DNA of 64,000 nt from Aphidius gifuensis (lineage: Eukaryota; Arthropoda; Insecta; Hymenoptera; Braconidae). The notes under the pieces are model-generated. The model ran no database searches, was not told the origin of the DNA, and worked only from the letters and a program-made list of their open reading frames with translations. The translations under genes were made by a program, and so were the position numbers. The stretch is from NCBI RefSeq assembly GCF_014905175.1, contig NC_057789.1, positions 22,502,555-22,566,554 of the forward strand, read 5' to 3'. The stretch's first letter is position 1; each line of letters starts with the position of its first letter. Shown in pieces: positions 22,725 through 36,122 of the stretch.

Positions 22725-23014
22725 TGAACCTACAAGACTCAAGTCTTCACTAGCCAGCGCCACGTGGCGCAAACCAAATAGGTCTTTGATTGTAACAAAA
22801 TGTTCTCGATTTTAGAAATAAGCTTCTTGGTTTAAGACGTATTTGTTATAATCCAAAAAAAATATTGAACAAATCAAGAAAAAAAATTCTTTTACATAAA
22901 TAAATATAAGAGAAAATAAAAATTATGGTAACAATCATTTTTTTCAATTGTTTTTTGTTACTAGTTAGAACTTTGTTAGTTAAATTTTTTTTTTTTGTAT
23001 CAGAAAATTTAACC

Positions 23015-23105
23015 TGAGAAGTGACTTGAACTCTTGACACTAACAACGCTAACCTAAATCTACCTATTCTAATTCCGACGCTTTACTGACTTTACCACGA
23101 CGTGA
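23015..23105 (-). repeat. tRNA-like module (T4)
   Basis: Minus strand: GTCGTGGTAAAGTCAGTAAA (A-box), ... GTGTCAAGAGTTCAAGTCAC (B-box region). The host element around it is not resolved. Confidence 0.45.
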
Positions 23106-24567
23106 TTATATATACGACTACGATTTTATTCTCCTTATAATACCAAATTTTTTTATTTAGAAATTAATGTTTTGATCTAATAAAATTATTGATATACATA
23201 GGCGTTCGCGAGAGAGGGAGCTGACGATCACGCATATACAGGGTGTTTCCGAATTCGCGCACGTGAGTTATACAGTGCTATTCTACGCAAAATTCTAAGA
23301 TATACGTTATTTTTTATTTTTTTTCTGCGAAGCTTCATTTTCAAGATATGTACGATTGAAGTTGACCAATCAAAAACAAGTCTCACGAACTATTATCATT
23401 ATGGCGCCGTACGTGGTTACGCCCAAAAATTAGATTAAATAGTATGCGGTGCACTTGCAGTATGCGGTTTATTATTGACAACAGTTTGTTAGAATTTTTG
23501 AATAACCTGAAATTTGTCTAAAAAAACACCGCATACACCCATACCGCATACTGCATTGGACGCTGCTATTGACACTTCTTCACTGAGAGAAATTTTAACT
23601 AAAAATTACAAACGTATAAGAAAAAATTACAAAGCGAATAGTAAAAACTGCGTTCCTCCGATTATTTGTAAGAATTATTCGTATATTGATAAATAATTTT
23701 TACAATAAAGTTATGTAAAAAATTTGACCATTGACTATATACAACACTAAGCCATAAAAATTACATAATTTTATTGTAGTTTTTCTTTAAAAAAAATGAC
23801 TAAATTCACGAAACTTAACGGCAGCTCGCAATTTGTTGTTAAATTAATAACTCAGTAAGTAATTAATAAAAATGTCTCAAAATTTGTACAAAACTTCTTG
23901 ATATACTGCTCAACAATATTGCCACTAAAAAGTTACTCAATTTTTAAATTTCTCCGACTCTTTTTTCATCCAAAGTTAGACAAATTAATATTTTCCTCGA
24001 CATTGAACCATCATATAATTAAAATTAAACTATGGAAATGAATGAGTTTTTTGATTATACTGTTGAAATCGGTAGCTTATAATGAAGCTGTAGTCAAAAT
24101 TTCAAGTCGATTTATTAATTTTTAAAAAAGTTTTCTCGAGTTATATGATTAAAAAGATTCAAAAAAAAAAAAAATTCGTTTTTATTTTTTATCGCGTAAA
24201 CCGATTATCATAAAAAAAAATTTATTCGGAAAAAAAATATGTATTTTTTAATTTTATTGCTGACTGTATTTATTTTATTTTTTATTTTTTATTTTCAATT
24301 TTTCTTATTTTCCACCCACAGCAACATGCCATTTTCTTGTCTTCGAGCGCCTCATATCGTATCGTATCGTGTCCCGGCATCAGTAAGTATAAAAATAAAA
24401 TCGATTAATTTGCATCAACTGATAAGAATCATAAAAATGTTGATGATTTTCTTATAATATAGAAAATTTTAAAAAATTGTATAAAATTGATACTTTTTTA
24501 TTGTACTTATTTATAAATATTAGAAATGATTATAAAAAGTTTCTATTGTTTCTATATTTTATTATAT
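23106..24567. other. AT-rich non-coding DNA
   Basis: No gene. It contains the common insect-genome phrase CAGGGTGTTTCCGAATTCG near 23240, CCGCATAC words in both orientations at 23440-23470 and 23530-23560 (TATGCGG / CCGCATA), and a CGTATCGTATCGTGTC stretch near 24358. Confidence 0.35.
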
Positions 24568-24643
24568 TATGAAATATACAAAAAAATACAAGACAACGAA
24601 GATGATATAAAACAATTAGTTATGAACACAGTGAACATTCAAA

Positions 24644-27600
24644 ATGAGTAATACACCAAACTCAAACACCATAAATATAGCAGCAATAAATGTCAACTCA
24701 ATTATTGCCCACAACAGAAGATTAGAGCTACTCAACGTCCAAAAAGAACACAAACACCACATAATACTTACCTCAGAAACAAAACTGAATAACAAACACA
24801 AAGTACAATTTGAGAACTACAATACCATCAGAACTGACAGACCAAACGCAAAGATTGGTGGTGGAACAGCCACATTCATACAAAAAAATATTTGCTACAA
24901 CACAGTATCTCATCCAAGCTCGAAAACAAATGAAATACTAGAATACACAATAATAAAAATGATCACATCAGAACAAAACAACCTATATATAGTCAGCATA
25001 TATGCAACAAATGACAACAGAGATTTATTCATCTCAGAACTCAATCAACTTTTCAACAAACTCAAACTAGATGATCCAAATAATTACTACATCATAGCTG
25101 GTGACTTTAATGCCAGACACAAAAACTTCGGTGACAGACAAAATAATTCAAGAGGCAGATATCTAGCAACTTGGATAGAAAATACAGCTCCATTATACAG
25201 AGCCAAGATCTACACAGCATCTGAACCTACATTTACACCAGCACTAACGTATCTAGACTTGTGCATAGCTGACTCAAGACTAAACATATCCACAGATCCA
25301 GCTAAACCTGGCAAATTAAAAACCATACCTTATGACAGTGATCATAATGCACTATCATTCACAATAAATTTAGCAGCCGAAGAAACCATAAATTTCCAAC
25401 AACCACAAGCAGCTAAATATAAATATAAATCAACAAAATGAGGTAAATTCACAAAACAACTAGAAAAAAATTACAACATCAATCTACCTAGTGACAGAAA
25501 TCTCTCAATAAAAGAGATTGACGAACACCTGGTAAAAATAGAAACAGCAATCAACAACACTATTGAAACAACAGTACCAAAAATAAAATCAAAAGCTGAC
25601 ATACACAAATATCTCAATTCAAAAATAAAAAAATTACAAAAAGAAAAAACCAAATTAATAACAAAATACAATAAACTACTGAAAACAGATCCAACAAAAA
25701 AGAAACTAGAAACAAAACAAGTCAAAAAACAAATAACACAAACTAGAGAAGCAATAAGAGTGGAACTAGAAAAAACAAATCTAGCCTACTGGGATGCACA
25801 AGTTACACAAATTGATCATAGAAATCACAATAAATTCTTCCCAATAATCAACAGATTATTCAGGAAAAAACAATCAATAGAACTTCAAGACCAACACATT
25901 GATACAAACAACAACAATGTATTAGACAGATGCAACTGTGATCTACCAAACACACCAATAAAAAATAACAAATACATATTCACAGACCCAATTGACAAAC
26001 TAAATGTCATAGGGGCATTCTATGAAACAATAAATTCACCAAGAAGACTAAATGCAACAGCTATGAACACAAACATAATCAACAACACAGCAGAAAATTT
26101 AATAAAAAAATTAAATGAAGACAGAAAAAACAACATCTTAATAACCACATTTGACAGAAAAAATCTAGCACACAATCCAACACAATATCTCACAAAAAAC
26201 AACAATGAATTAAGAATGTGCTCAACTAACGATGTCATTAACATCCTTAAAAGACTACCAAATAAAACATCCAGTGGACTAGACAACATCCCACCTATAA
26301 TCCTAAAACATTTACCATATCCAATAATTAAAAATTTTACAATACTATTCAACAATGGACTCAATCATAAATATTTTCCAAAAGATTGGAAAACAGCAAA
26401 AATATTACCAATTCCAAAAAAAGGAAAGAATCCCAACGATCCAGCAAGCACCAGACCCATCAGTCTAGCATATGCCATAAGTAAAGTATATGAATGTGTC
26501 ATAAATAAACAAATCGTTACATTTTGTAACAACAACAAAATAATTCCTGATAACCAATTTGGATTCAGACACAAACATTCAACCACACATGCAATTAACG
26601 TTATGATGAACCATATCAACATACACCTACAAGACAATCATCTAGTAGCAGCTGCCCTCATAGATCTTGAAAAAGCTTTTGACTCAACATGGATCAATGG
26701 ACTAATATACAAACTAATCCAAAAAAAGTTTCCACAAAACCTTATATCTACAATTGCTGATATGATCATTGGCAAATCATTTGTTACATGGGACGGATCC
26801 AACACCAGCTCCAAAACATTCAACATAACTGAAGGCCTTCAACAAGGCACAGTTAACTCACCCATACTTTTCAATATCTTAACAAGTGATATACTAAACG
26901 CATTCAACCTCAATGACGGCAACAACACATACTCATTAGCTTTTGCTGATGACTTGGTAATATATGTAGCTGGAAACAAACTACCAACCATCAGAGAAAC
27001 ACTAGAAGACCTAGTAAACAAAGCAAACCAATATTACCTAGATTGGAACCTAAAAATAAACCCAACAAAATGTGAGACAATATTAGTACACAAACTAGCA
27101 CAAAAATTATCAAAAATAAACAGAACAAACTATCAAAAATTCTCAATTGAAATCAACGACAGAATAAAAAATATATCCACACCAATACCACATAAAAAAA
27201 CAGTAAAATATCTTGGTTTTCACCTAGACCACTTGGCAAGAGGTGATAAACATGTTGACGAAGCCCTCAAAAAGGCTTAAGCAGCATTTAGAACGAATAG
27301 TAAATTATTCTACAATAAAAAACTATATCCAAGAGCAAAAGTTATATGCTATATGCTATTAATAAGACCAATAATAACATATGCTGCAACAATATGGTGG
27401 AACATTAGTGCCAATGAGATGGAAGCAATAAGAATGTTTGAAAGAAAATGCCTAAGATCCTGCTTGTCAACATACAGATCAGCACACACTGGATTCAAAC
27501 ATTACATCAGCAATAAAATAATATATGCAGACGCAAATATACCAAGAATAGACAACTTTATCATCAAGGTAACAAGAGACTACTATAGCAAAATCCAAGA

Positions 27601-27970
27601 ATTAAACAACAAACTGTTCCAAACAATGCTGGTACCATCAGTTGCAATGCTAAACAAAATGAATATAACAACATATATCACACCACAAGCGTTTGTCACA
27701 TTAGATCATTTGGGACTAATCCAAGACCAAAATAATATACCAATAATATATCACTGGGCAAGAAACAAAGGTGACAAAAAAATACTAATGAAAATAGATG
27801 ACTTTCTTAAATTCAAATATAAATTTAAGTTCTCAACAGTTGACCAACAAGACAACCATCGTCTAAACCAAAAAAAATACTGGTGGCTCAATGAAAATGC
27901 CCAACATATAAAAGAACTTGAAACAAGAGTGAATATCTTAAGAGAAATAAGATATAATAATAGAAATTAA
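24644..27970 (+). pseudogene. LINE ORF2: endonuclease + reverse transcriptase, two nonsense codons
   Basis: A single frame of 1109 codons with only two stops, TGA at 25439-25441 and TAA at 27278-27280. The endonuclease (first ~250 residues) shows INVNSI, LTSETKL, AGDFNARH and SDHNALSF, the catalytic Asn, Glu, Asp-Asn and His motifs. A basic helical linker follows. The RT spans about residues 520-800: SSGLDNIPP, TRPISLAYAISKVYE, NQFGFRHKHSTTHAI, ALIDLEKAFDSTW, EGLQQGTVNSPILFN and catalytic FADDLVIY (26941-26964). The C-terminal part has CLRSCLSTYRS and a Trp-rich end. The first stop probably replaces Trp (TGG to TGA). It would nick DNA and copy the element RNA in cis; as it stands it is interrupted. 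Confidence 0.9.
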
Positions 27971-28030
27971 ACACCACAGTCCCAAGATACACAACAACAA
28001 TCAAAATCTCAATCACTTTTTTTAATATAT

Positions 28031-28057
28031 AGTAATACTAGACCATCTAGTATTACT
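28031..28057 (+). other. Perfect 12-bp hairpin in the LINE 3' UTR
   Basis: AGTAATACTAGA, loop CCA, TCTAGTATTACT, 60 bp after the ORF2 stop. Some LINEs use a 3' stem-loop as the recognition site for their reverse transcriptase; that role here is inference. Confidence 0.6.
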
Positions 28058-28351
28058 TGACTTGCTGGTTTTGCCAAAGGCCTTTTCCAACAAAAACAAC
28101 AACAATAAAGCATCAGTTCAACACTTCAAAAAATACAACTACCAGAATAAACGAATCAGTACACACAAGCTGATACATCAAGACTGGATTCGAGTTGCCT
28201 GCTTCCACCAGGCCATGTCTTCAACAAACCCCTCCCTTGTATATATTGTATAGACCCTTTTTTAAGTTTTTTCTACGTCTTAAATTAACACCAAATAAAA
28301 TGTATTTTACTTTTATCAGAAATAAACTTTTTTAAAAAAAAAAAAAAAAAA

Positions 28352-29727
28352 GTATACGAGAGAGTAAACGCGAGAGTAAACGCGAGCGCGTAACGCTAGC
28401 AGGGCCTCGAATTTTTTTGCTACCCTCCGTAAAGAAGTTTCACTTCAAAAATCAATACAAATATAAAAAAAATAAATCGTTCAATTTACTTTTTTTTTTC
28501 TTTTTAATAACATGATAATTTAAATAACTATTTATTTATATCGATCAAGCACGATAACCACGGCAAAGAAAGTTTCACGCATGTGCTTTAAACTTTTTTT
28601 GAAGAAAAAATGTTTAAAATAAAAATCGGTAATTGTTTATATTTTGGATAACTTTTGAACAAATTAACATAAAAAAGTTTTATTGAGCTCAAAAAATTTG
28701 ATATTAAATTCCTGAGAGCCACCATGCCTTGATAAAAATCGTTAAAATAACTCCTTCATTACTTTTTTTCAACTGTAACATATAGGATGATAGTGATTGT
28801 TATAAACAATTGCTGATATCTAATTACCAAATCATCAGAGCAAATTTTATCAAGAGAGGGTGGCTCTTGGTATCGAAAAGACAATTAATTTGAACCATAA
28901 AGAAAGCTTGTAAGTTAAAATTTTAAAAAGTAATATGCAAAATATAAAAAAACAGCAATTTTGTTTTTTTGTTTATTATTAACAATCTTCTAACGACATT
29001 AAAAACAATTTTCAACTCGATTATTATAAATTCTGTCATTCTTAATATCCTGGCAAAAAATCGCATCCATGATTTGTTCTTAGTTTTCTTATTTGATTTT
29101 GAAAATTATACGGTGATCGTTTTTGTTAAATAAATTAACTAACAATTGGAATTACTTTTAGTAGGCCCTCGGTTTCAGTATTTTCATAGACGAATAATTT
29201 GGTCCTATAATACGATCTTTCTAACTTTATTACTTTGCAAGATATGATCATTTTTTAAAAAACGTGTGTGAATTCAATACTATAGGCTTCGCCTACGTAA
29301 AAAAGACACATTTTCATGGTAATTCTTATAAAAATGTTCAAGTTTTTGTATGAGATTAAAAAACATGATCAAAATGAGAGATTCTTTAAGACTCATGAGT
29401 CATGACATTACCTGATACAACCTTATAAATACCATATACTAAAATACAAGAAGTATTATATAGGTTTCTATAAGAAAAATTTTCCACCATATATATTCTA
29501 TAGAATATAAATATTTATGATCCAGAATAATTTGTTTAATACATTAATTGATGACAACTTTTTAGATATTTATTGGGTAGACTCATTTTTTTTTTTTCTT
29601 CAAATTCAGAGAAAAACGAAAAATCGTATAAAATAGAGTGAAAAAAAATACCGAATTACTTGAATAGTCGTACATTTTGTTTGCTCATAAGTATTAACGA
29701 TTTGTTCAGGAATAGTTCGAATATTTT
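28352..29727. other. AT-rich non-coding DNA
   Basis: No reading frame or repeat with clear edges. A short GC patch (AAACGCGAGAGTAAACGCGAG, near 28367-28387) directly follows the LINE poly(A). Confidence 0.3.
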
Positions 29728-30677
29728 ACGGAGGTGGGATAGACGCGAAGAGCTCTAGAGCCTCTGATAAAATTGAAATTTTTCGGGTAATTATTGAGTT
29801 TACAAATGACGAAAGAAAAATGTAACAAAATCTTCGAAGCGAAATATTAAGAAAACTAAGAAAAAATCATGGATGCGAAAATTTCACAGATAACAGTAAA
29901 TAATGAAATAAAGATAATTAAAAAAAAGTTTATATTTTTTAAAATCAAATTCGTTTGTTTATTCAAGAAAAACTGAAACGACATTTTTTTGGAACAGACA
30001 TAACTTTTTTTAAAATTAACTAAGAGGTTTTATTTTAGTTTTAATGGATTCCTCGTCAAAAAATCTACAACCAGAGCCATACTTAAACTTTTTTCAACAA
30101 TTAGTTTTTTTATAATTAGCGATTGTTTATAAAAAATATCAGAGTGAGTAGTTTATAAAATAAAAAGAACCACAAAGAAATCATTCAATGAGCTAATTTG
30201 GCTTGACAGCTTGTAGAAAATTTTCTAACAAATTTTTTGACTATAGTATGAGGTTTTTTTAGTTAATTATTTAAACAATTAATGAAGATTTAAACAATCA
30301 TTATATTTTTTTTTCATCATTTTTTTTGCCGTACGCATGCGCACTTGTGATTGTAGAGCATAATACCACTCATTTTTACCATTAGATTTTTTTTTTTTTA
30401 AGATGGCAGATGGTAGCACTCAACAATTCTAGTCAATTTAGGAATCAATTTAGTTTATTTATTATTTTGTATTTATCCTGTTTTTTGAAAGTTTAAAGTT
30501 AAAGTTTTATAAATAAATTTAATATAACGAATAATTGTAATATAATAAATTATTATATTACAATTCATTATTAAATAATAAATAAAAATTATAATTTCGG
30601 AGTTAACGCGTCCTCCCACCGGAGTTTTGAAAATTTTCAATTTTCAAAGAGAATGCAGCCGTTACTAAATTTTTTTT
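29728..30677. repeat. Left copy of a long inverted repeat (~950 bp)
   Basis: It matches 42804-43853 as reverse complement, from GGAGGTGGGATAGACGCG at the outer edge to AATGCAGCCGTTACTAAAT at the inner edge, with a few percent differences. It contains an internal palindrome of TAATATA words around 30535-30580. No coding frame; see the right copy for the extra segment. Confidence 0.75.
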
Positions 30678-31518
30678 TTTTAATTCCCAAGATAAAGAAA
30701 TCTACAAAATTTTTTATTTTTTTTCATAAGAGACTGAGGCCCTCTTTTAAGGGTTACTGGAGTTAACTATGCTTGTGTCCTTGGTGCTTCTATGCAGCTT
30801 CGCTTGCTCTTACGTTTGGGTCAGTCTCGCCCAGACCGTTTCACTGTGCATTGCTATTCAATAAATTTCAGTTATAATCTTCCTAAATTTTTTGTATAAT
30901 CAGAAATTTTTATACACTTTGGCAAATGTAGGCCTGTGTGAAAAATATAAAAATAAATAAAATCACAAACGTGCCAGATAAAAATATTGAGTTTTCTTCG
31001 ACAAATTACGAAACAACAAAATTTACACTGAGAGAAAACGGTTAAGAGTTCAAAGTGCAAGTTCTTTTAGTTGCTGGTAAGTCATTTATCATTATATTTT
31101 GTTCTTTTCTTTAATTTTTTCCATAATAAAACATCGCGCGTTACAATCATTAAAATAATTTTTTAATTTTCGATATTTTTTTTTACAAAATACTTACTCT
31201 AATTTGTCCTTGACGTGTAATTACTATGGGGGATTCTCTAGGGATATGAGATGAAATTATTATACACTTTTCTAGTTGTAGAATCTATTGGTTTTTACAA
31301 GATATTTCTTTTTTATTTTGAGTTTTTCGTTCCCAGATTTTTAAGATTGTAACACTCCTTGAGGGCTTTTAGATAACGCGATATTTTAAGACTTGAATTG
31401 TCGGAAATCAAATTTTTTAAGTATGCATGCGTAGTTTTGATAATTAAAAATAAAGAAATTACCGCCTTTACGATAAATAATGCTAAAACTCCTAAAAAAA
31501 TTTAAGTAAAAGTATAGA
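30678..31518. other. Non-coding DNA
   Basis: A CACTGAGAGAAAACGG end-like sequence at 31025 resembles the CACTGAGAAAA termini at 51454. A GC patch lies at 30730-30850. No gene recognised. Confidence 0.3.
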
Positions 31519-31678
31519 AATCTTCTGAAAGTAATTTTTTTGGTTTTTTCAACATAACAATAAATATTGATAGTTCAAACTACTCTTGTTTAATTAGTAA
31601 TCTTCTGAAAGTAATTTTTTTGGTTTTTTCAACATAACAATAAATATTGATAGTTCAAACTACTCTTGTTTAATTAGT
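31519..31678. repeat. Perfect 80-bp tandem duplication
   Basis: 31519-31598 is repeated base for base at 31599-31678 (units begin AATCTTCTGAAAGTAATTTT). No mismatch is visible, so it is recent or an assembly artefact. Confidence 0.9.
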
Positions 31679-31912
31679 CGCAATTCGTAATTATTTTGTT
31701 ATTTCATTTGTGTTGATGGAATATAGGTAACGGGGTCTACAGTGACTGGATGTAATTGTATAAAATTGTAGTCCGTAACGTTTCTGAAATCTCGCAAAAT
31801 AAATTGTCACAGAAAAATCCGGTAAATTGTACATCAATGTTTTTTTTTTTAATCTATATAAAAACAGATTTAAAACTGAGTTGGCAACACTTTGTATAAT
31901 TATGTGTTAAGG

Positions 31913-32165
31913 TTGCTTCCCAATAATTGAATTTCCGGTGAATGTTTCAGTGTGCTTATTTTTTGAATGAAATTATCTACATTTTTTAATTTTTTCCAAT
32001 TTTGTTTTTAAGATAATACATGTCAAAGTTGGCAACATTCATACGGCAGGATAGGCAGCACCTCTAATTTTTTTTTTGGCATGTTCAATTTCTAATAAAA
32101 ATCCATGTAATTACTATCAGATTGTAGTGCCTAAAAAAACGAATACAGTTTGACAAAATTTAAAT
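31913..32165. mobile_element. TTAA-family remnant (AAGGTTGCTTCC end)
   Basis: It starts TTAAGGTTGCTTCC and shares diverged blocks with the 39564-40112 element, for example TTACTATCAGATTGTAG against TTACTATCAAATTGTAG. Only one end remains. Confidence 0.5.
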
Positions 32166-34196
32166 TTTTCCACTGTGGATTGTGAATTTTAATCAACTTT
32201 GAATTACGAAATTTTTTTATTTGTCGAATAACGCACCCAGACGTGAATATAGACACGAGCATATATTGTAGTAGAATAAAATTAATTCCTATCAAACGTC
32301 TTTTAACTGCCCCGATAATTTGTTTTCACGTTTTTTTTTTTTTTGTGATAATTTCATTAATTTATATATAAATGACTCTTTGTTAATAGCCTCACAAAAC
32401 CAAATATTTTTTTAACTATCAAAGCCACGACAATATGTAGAGTACCAGTTTGCACGTGTAACTGGCTTTTGCTATGCTTTACTATGCTATATTTTTATTA
32501 TACTTTATCATATTTAACAAAAAAAAAAATTTTCAAAAACAAAAAAAAATTACAACCAAGACTCAGAAAAAAAATAAAATAAAATAAAATAAGACAATAA
32601 CTGACGTTCTACAAGTTTCTATAACATTCTACCTTGAGACTCCCTTAAACTTTTATAACGGTAAAATTGAGAATCCTAGACATTTTCTCAGAAGTTTTTT
32701 CAATGTTTTCTTGTTTGTCGAAAATTTTTTTTGCTCTCTCTTTCATACTCGTGTCTTTTCAACCTACTCACAAAGTATATTTTTTTTCCACTTTTTGATA
32801 AAACGGACTCGGTTGAAAAAGAATTTTGTGAAATTATTTTTTTTTTTTACAATTACTCATAAATATTGGCAAAACTGTCGTCAAGATAAAATATCATAAA
32901 CATATTTATAAAAACCCGAATATAAAATAGAAAATGTAGTTTGAAGAGTTTGATTTTTCATCGATAAATAATTTTTTAGTTTATAAAAAGATAAATAAAT
33001 TATTATTATGCCTATTGTTTTAAAAATAATACAAAATATAAAATTTATTGATGCATATTTTCGTTGTGACTAAACTATTCATTAACAAGATTATTTTTCC
33101 ATTTTATAAAACAAAATCATAAAAGTCGAAAAGTCAACTTGAAAATTTTAACCACTTGTGACAAATTCACCACATGTTGTACAGTCATTGAACTAAATGC
33201 AGGTCTTGTTACGCACATAAAAATAAGAGTATTAAACGATAAAATCTATCGCACATGATAGGTTTGGATAAGACGTATGGCCAACCGTAAATACCCGAAA
33301 AAATAAAAAAGGGTTCAAGAGTAATAAAATAACCATAAATAATAATAGTGACATGTCTAAGTAATAATTTCCAAAATTTTGAAATATAATTTCAAGAATA
33401 ATCAAAAAATAAACACGTGACTTTACGACTTGCATGCTCGTATTTTATGGTTCGTTGAATACATCACACATATAAATTTAAAAAAAAAACAACATATAAT
33501 TATAACTAAAAAAAAAAAAAATTATTTGTTTTTCGGCATATAATGAGAAGCGAATGTGAATAAATTATGAAAAGTAAACGTTGTTTACGAAACAAGACTG
33601 TTATATTAGATTTTAATTTATTTTCCTTGGTGTAATTTCTTATTACAGATTGTTTCCACCGAAAGTTCAGACAATAAAATATTCCACTTATACATACATC
33701 TGAAATGTTTAATCAAAATTTGTTTTTTTTTTCAACTTGCTTATATATAGCTATATTAACCTGCAGTATATAGCTATATTTTTTCTAGTAAATTAAAAAA
33801 TAGTCTATTTGACGCTTGGATATTGAAAATGATAAATTTTTAACAAAACTTTCACCACTTAAATTTTTCATGTTTACCTTTTTGAAAGTTGAGTCTTTTA
33901 TAAAAACTTACTTGCTGAGGTAAAGAAAAATCAACTGCCCCAGGACCAGGTTTTCCTTGTGGAATTCAAGAATGAAAAATAGAAACGATATTCTGCGAAA
34001 ATAGAAATGTGAAAAAAAAATAGGTATTGTCGGTCCAACTTAGCCTTGGCCAGATTAAACTTACTATACCGCATGCAACTTTTCTTTGAACAAAGATGTT
34101 ACACAAATTTTATATGATTTTCTTGATTTTTTTTCTAAAATTAATAATTATTTAATAAGCAGTTTTTCGATTGGTATATTTAGTTGTTGATAATAT
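32166..34196. other. AT-rich non-coding DNA
   Basis: About 2 kb without a credible frame, splice-flanked exon or bounded repeat. CTATATATAGC-type words recur near 33745-33780. Confidence 0.3.
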
Positions 34197-35047
34197 TAGG
34201 ACTTTATGCGGTACAAGACGAAACGAGATTCAACGAGTCTCGGTATCGTCTCGCAAGTATCGCCGGGTCTCGTTTTTATACTGATATTTTTTCGTTCAAG
34301 TAAAATATAAAGAATGGAAACCAAATCATATTATATAAATATTTTATTAAAAATTCATATAAAATAAAAACAATTAATATTATATTATCTAATATTTTAA
34401 AATAATAAATAAATATAAAATAATGAAATAAATCAAATAAAAATTGAATTATTTTAATTCATATTTTATATCAATAAAATTGATAAATTAAATCACACAA
34501 AATTATAACATGAACAGTTTTTAGAATTTTTAAAATAATTTTTCCGAAAAAATATAAAAAGAAAAGACAAAAATGTTCAAAGTTAAAACTTCGAATTTCA
34601 AAAATCAATAAAATAGTCATACAAAAGTCTTCGGAAATTCCATCAACAAATAATAGATATTTCTTTCTTTCGCTTCATTGATATGTATTTTTCCCTTTCC
34701 AAGAACTAAAATACTGCTTTTAAAATATCAGATACAAAAAATATCAGTTTAGAAAAATATAATTGGCGTAACTTTAAAATTTTCATAGGTACATAAGGCT
34801 TGTAAATATCTTGCTGTGACTAAAGCGTCAGTGTCTCACTGTGCAGTGTCTTACTGTGCAGTATTTTACTGCATAACAGTTCTTTTTTTCAGTACGATTC
34901 GTTACGAAAAAAAAAAAAAAAAAAAAAATATGATCTAAAATTTTCAAAGTCTCGCGATACCGGTGAGACCTTCAGTCGATACTCTCGGTCTTGGTATCGG
35001 TATCGTTTAATCGACTGAAGACGGTCTCGGTCCCGCATGAAGCCCTA
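34197..35047. mobile_element. hAT-like MITE with GTCTCGGTATCG words, 851 bp
   Basis: Ends TAGGACTTTATGCGG and CCGCATGAAGCCCTA; perfect 8-bp duplication GATAATAT (34189-34196 and 35048-35055). Words GTCTCGGTATCG and GAGTCTCGG cluster within 100 bp of each end; the middle is AT-rich. TAGGGCTTCATGCGG-like ends and 8-bp duplications fit hAT. Confidence 0.85.
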
Positions 35048-35589
35048 GATAATATGAGTCAAATAAAAATTAATAAACTTCCCATCTTAAAGTTTATCTA
35101 CAAACAAATTCAAAATTGATTACAATCCGTATGATTTCAACTCAAACTATTATATATTTGTTGAATCAGTTTGTTCCAATGACTTGGATAATTTTTAATT
35201 GATAGTAATCAAAATTGAAAAAAAAAATATAGGCACGCAGAGCATATTAAAAAACATTATTTTTCTTCATTTTTTTTTTTTGTTTTTTGTAATTATTTTA
35301 GTTGTAAAAATTCCCAAAGTAACTATTTTACTCTCAACTTTACTTATTTTTTCATAATAACATCATAATATCTTTTGTATAAATGCATTTTAAAAAAATG
35401 TAATATCATGGGCAAAATAGTTTACTTTGAAAACTTTTGACATCTAAAATATTTTTAAAAAAAAATATATATATAATAGAAAAGTAATTTGTTTTCACGC
35501 GAATTTTATCTTTTTTATTTATAATATTTATTACTTATTCTATCTTACCATGTGAGGTTCAGCATCTGATTTTTTTTTATGTTTCCAAA

Positions 35590-36115
35590 TGGATGGGTAT
35601 GACCCTGATAGGGGTCTCTACGTTGACCCGTGAAGGAATTGCCAAGACTTACAACACTGCCAAGACTTACAACACGGCCAAGTCTTGTCCCAATAATGGC
35701 ACTCAATGCTTGGCAGCCAATCATGTGCCATCCATGGGCCAAGGCTTGGCTGACTCATGGCTGGTTATTTGCTTACCAAGGCTTGTATTCCAATGCTTGG
35801 CCGACCATTGGTTGAAGAAGAGCTGGCCAGCTCTTATCAAGCCATTTATCGGCCGAGTCTTGGTAAATTATTGGGTGGCCAAGACTGGAAGCAAATGATT
35901 GAGCCAAGGCTCGGCTCGTTAAGGGCTGGCCAGCCATTGATCAACCATTCATCGGCCAAGTCTTGGTTAATTATTGGGCGGCCAAGACTGTGAATTTATA
36001 AAATACAATTAAGCCAAGAGTTGGCACATTAAAAATTGGTGAACCGATGAAAGAAATAAAATTTATATATCGGCTGAGTGTCGGTTGATTCTTGGATTGC
36101 CATGATTATAATCTA
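35590..36115. mobile_element. GCCAAGACTTGGC-word element
   Basis: Dense words (GCCAAGACT, CTTGGCCGAYCATTG, GCCAAGGCTTGG) in both orientations. The ends are not certain: the left may lie near 35590, the right runs up to the AA before 36123. The words resemble those at 55790-56110. Frames over this stretch are by-products of the word. Confidence 0.5.
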
Positions 36116-36122
36116 AATTTAA

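Larger units (their letters stand above)
24568..28351 (+). mobile_element. Jockey-type LINE, ORF1 tail + full ORF2 + 3' UTR + poly(A)
   Basis: It begins with the last 25 or so codons of ORF1 (EIYKKIQDNEDDIKQLVMNT.., TAA at 24649-24651), which overlap the ORF2 ATG (24644) by 8 bases, as in the copy at 12.6 kb. ORF2 runs to 27970, the 3' UTR to AATAAA (28321-28326) and a poly(A) of 18 (28334-28351). 5' truncation within ORF1 is the normal outcome of incomplete reverse transcription. It is the best-preserved coding element in the window. Confidence 0.85.

Noticed and set aside
26020..27021. Several 60-114 codon frames antisense to the LINE ORF2
   Set aside because: They mirror the AT-rich sense codons of a well-supported reverse transcriptase and show no domain of their own.
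35593..36000. Overlapping Trp/Leu-rich frames
   Set aside because: They arise from the GCCAAGACTTGGC word repeated in a non-coding element.
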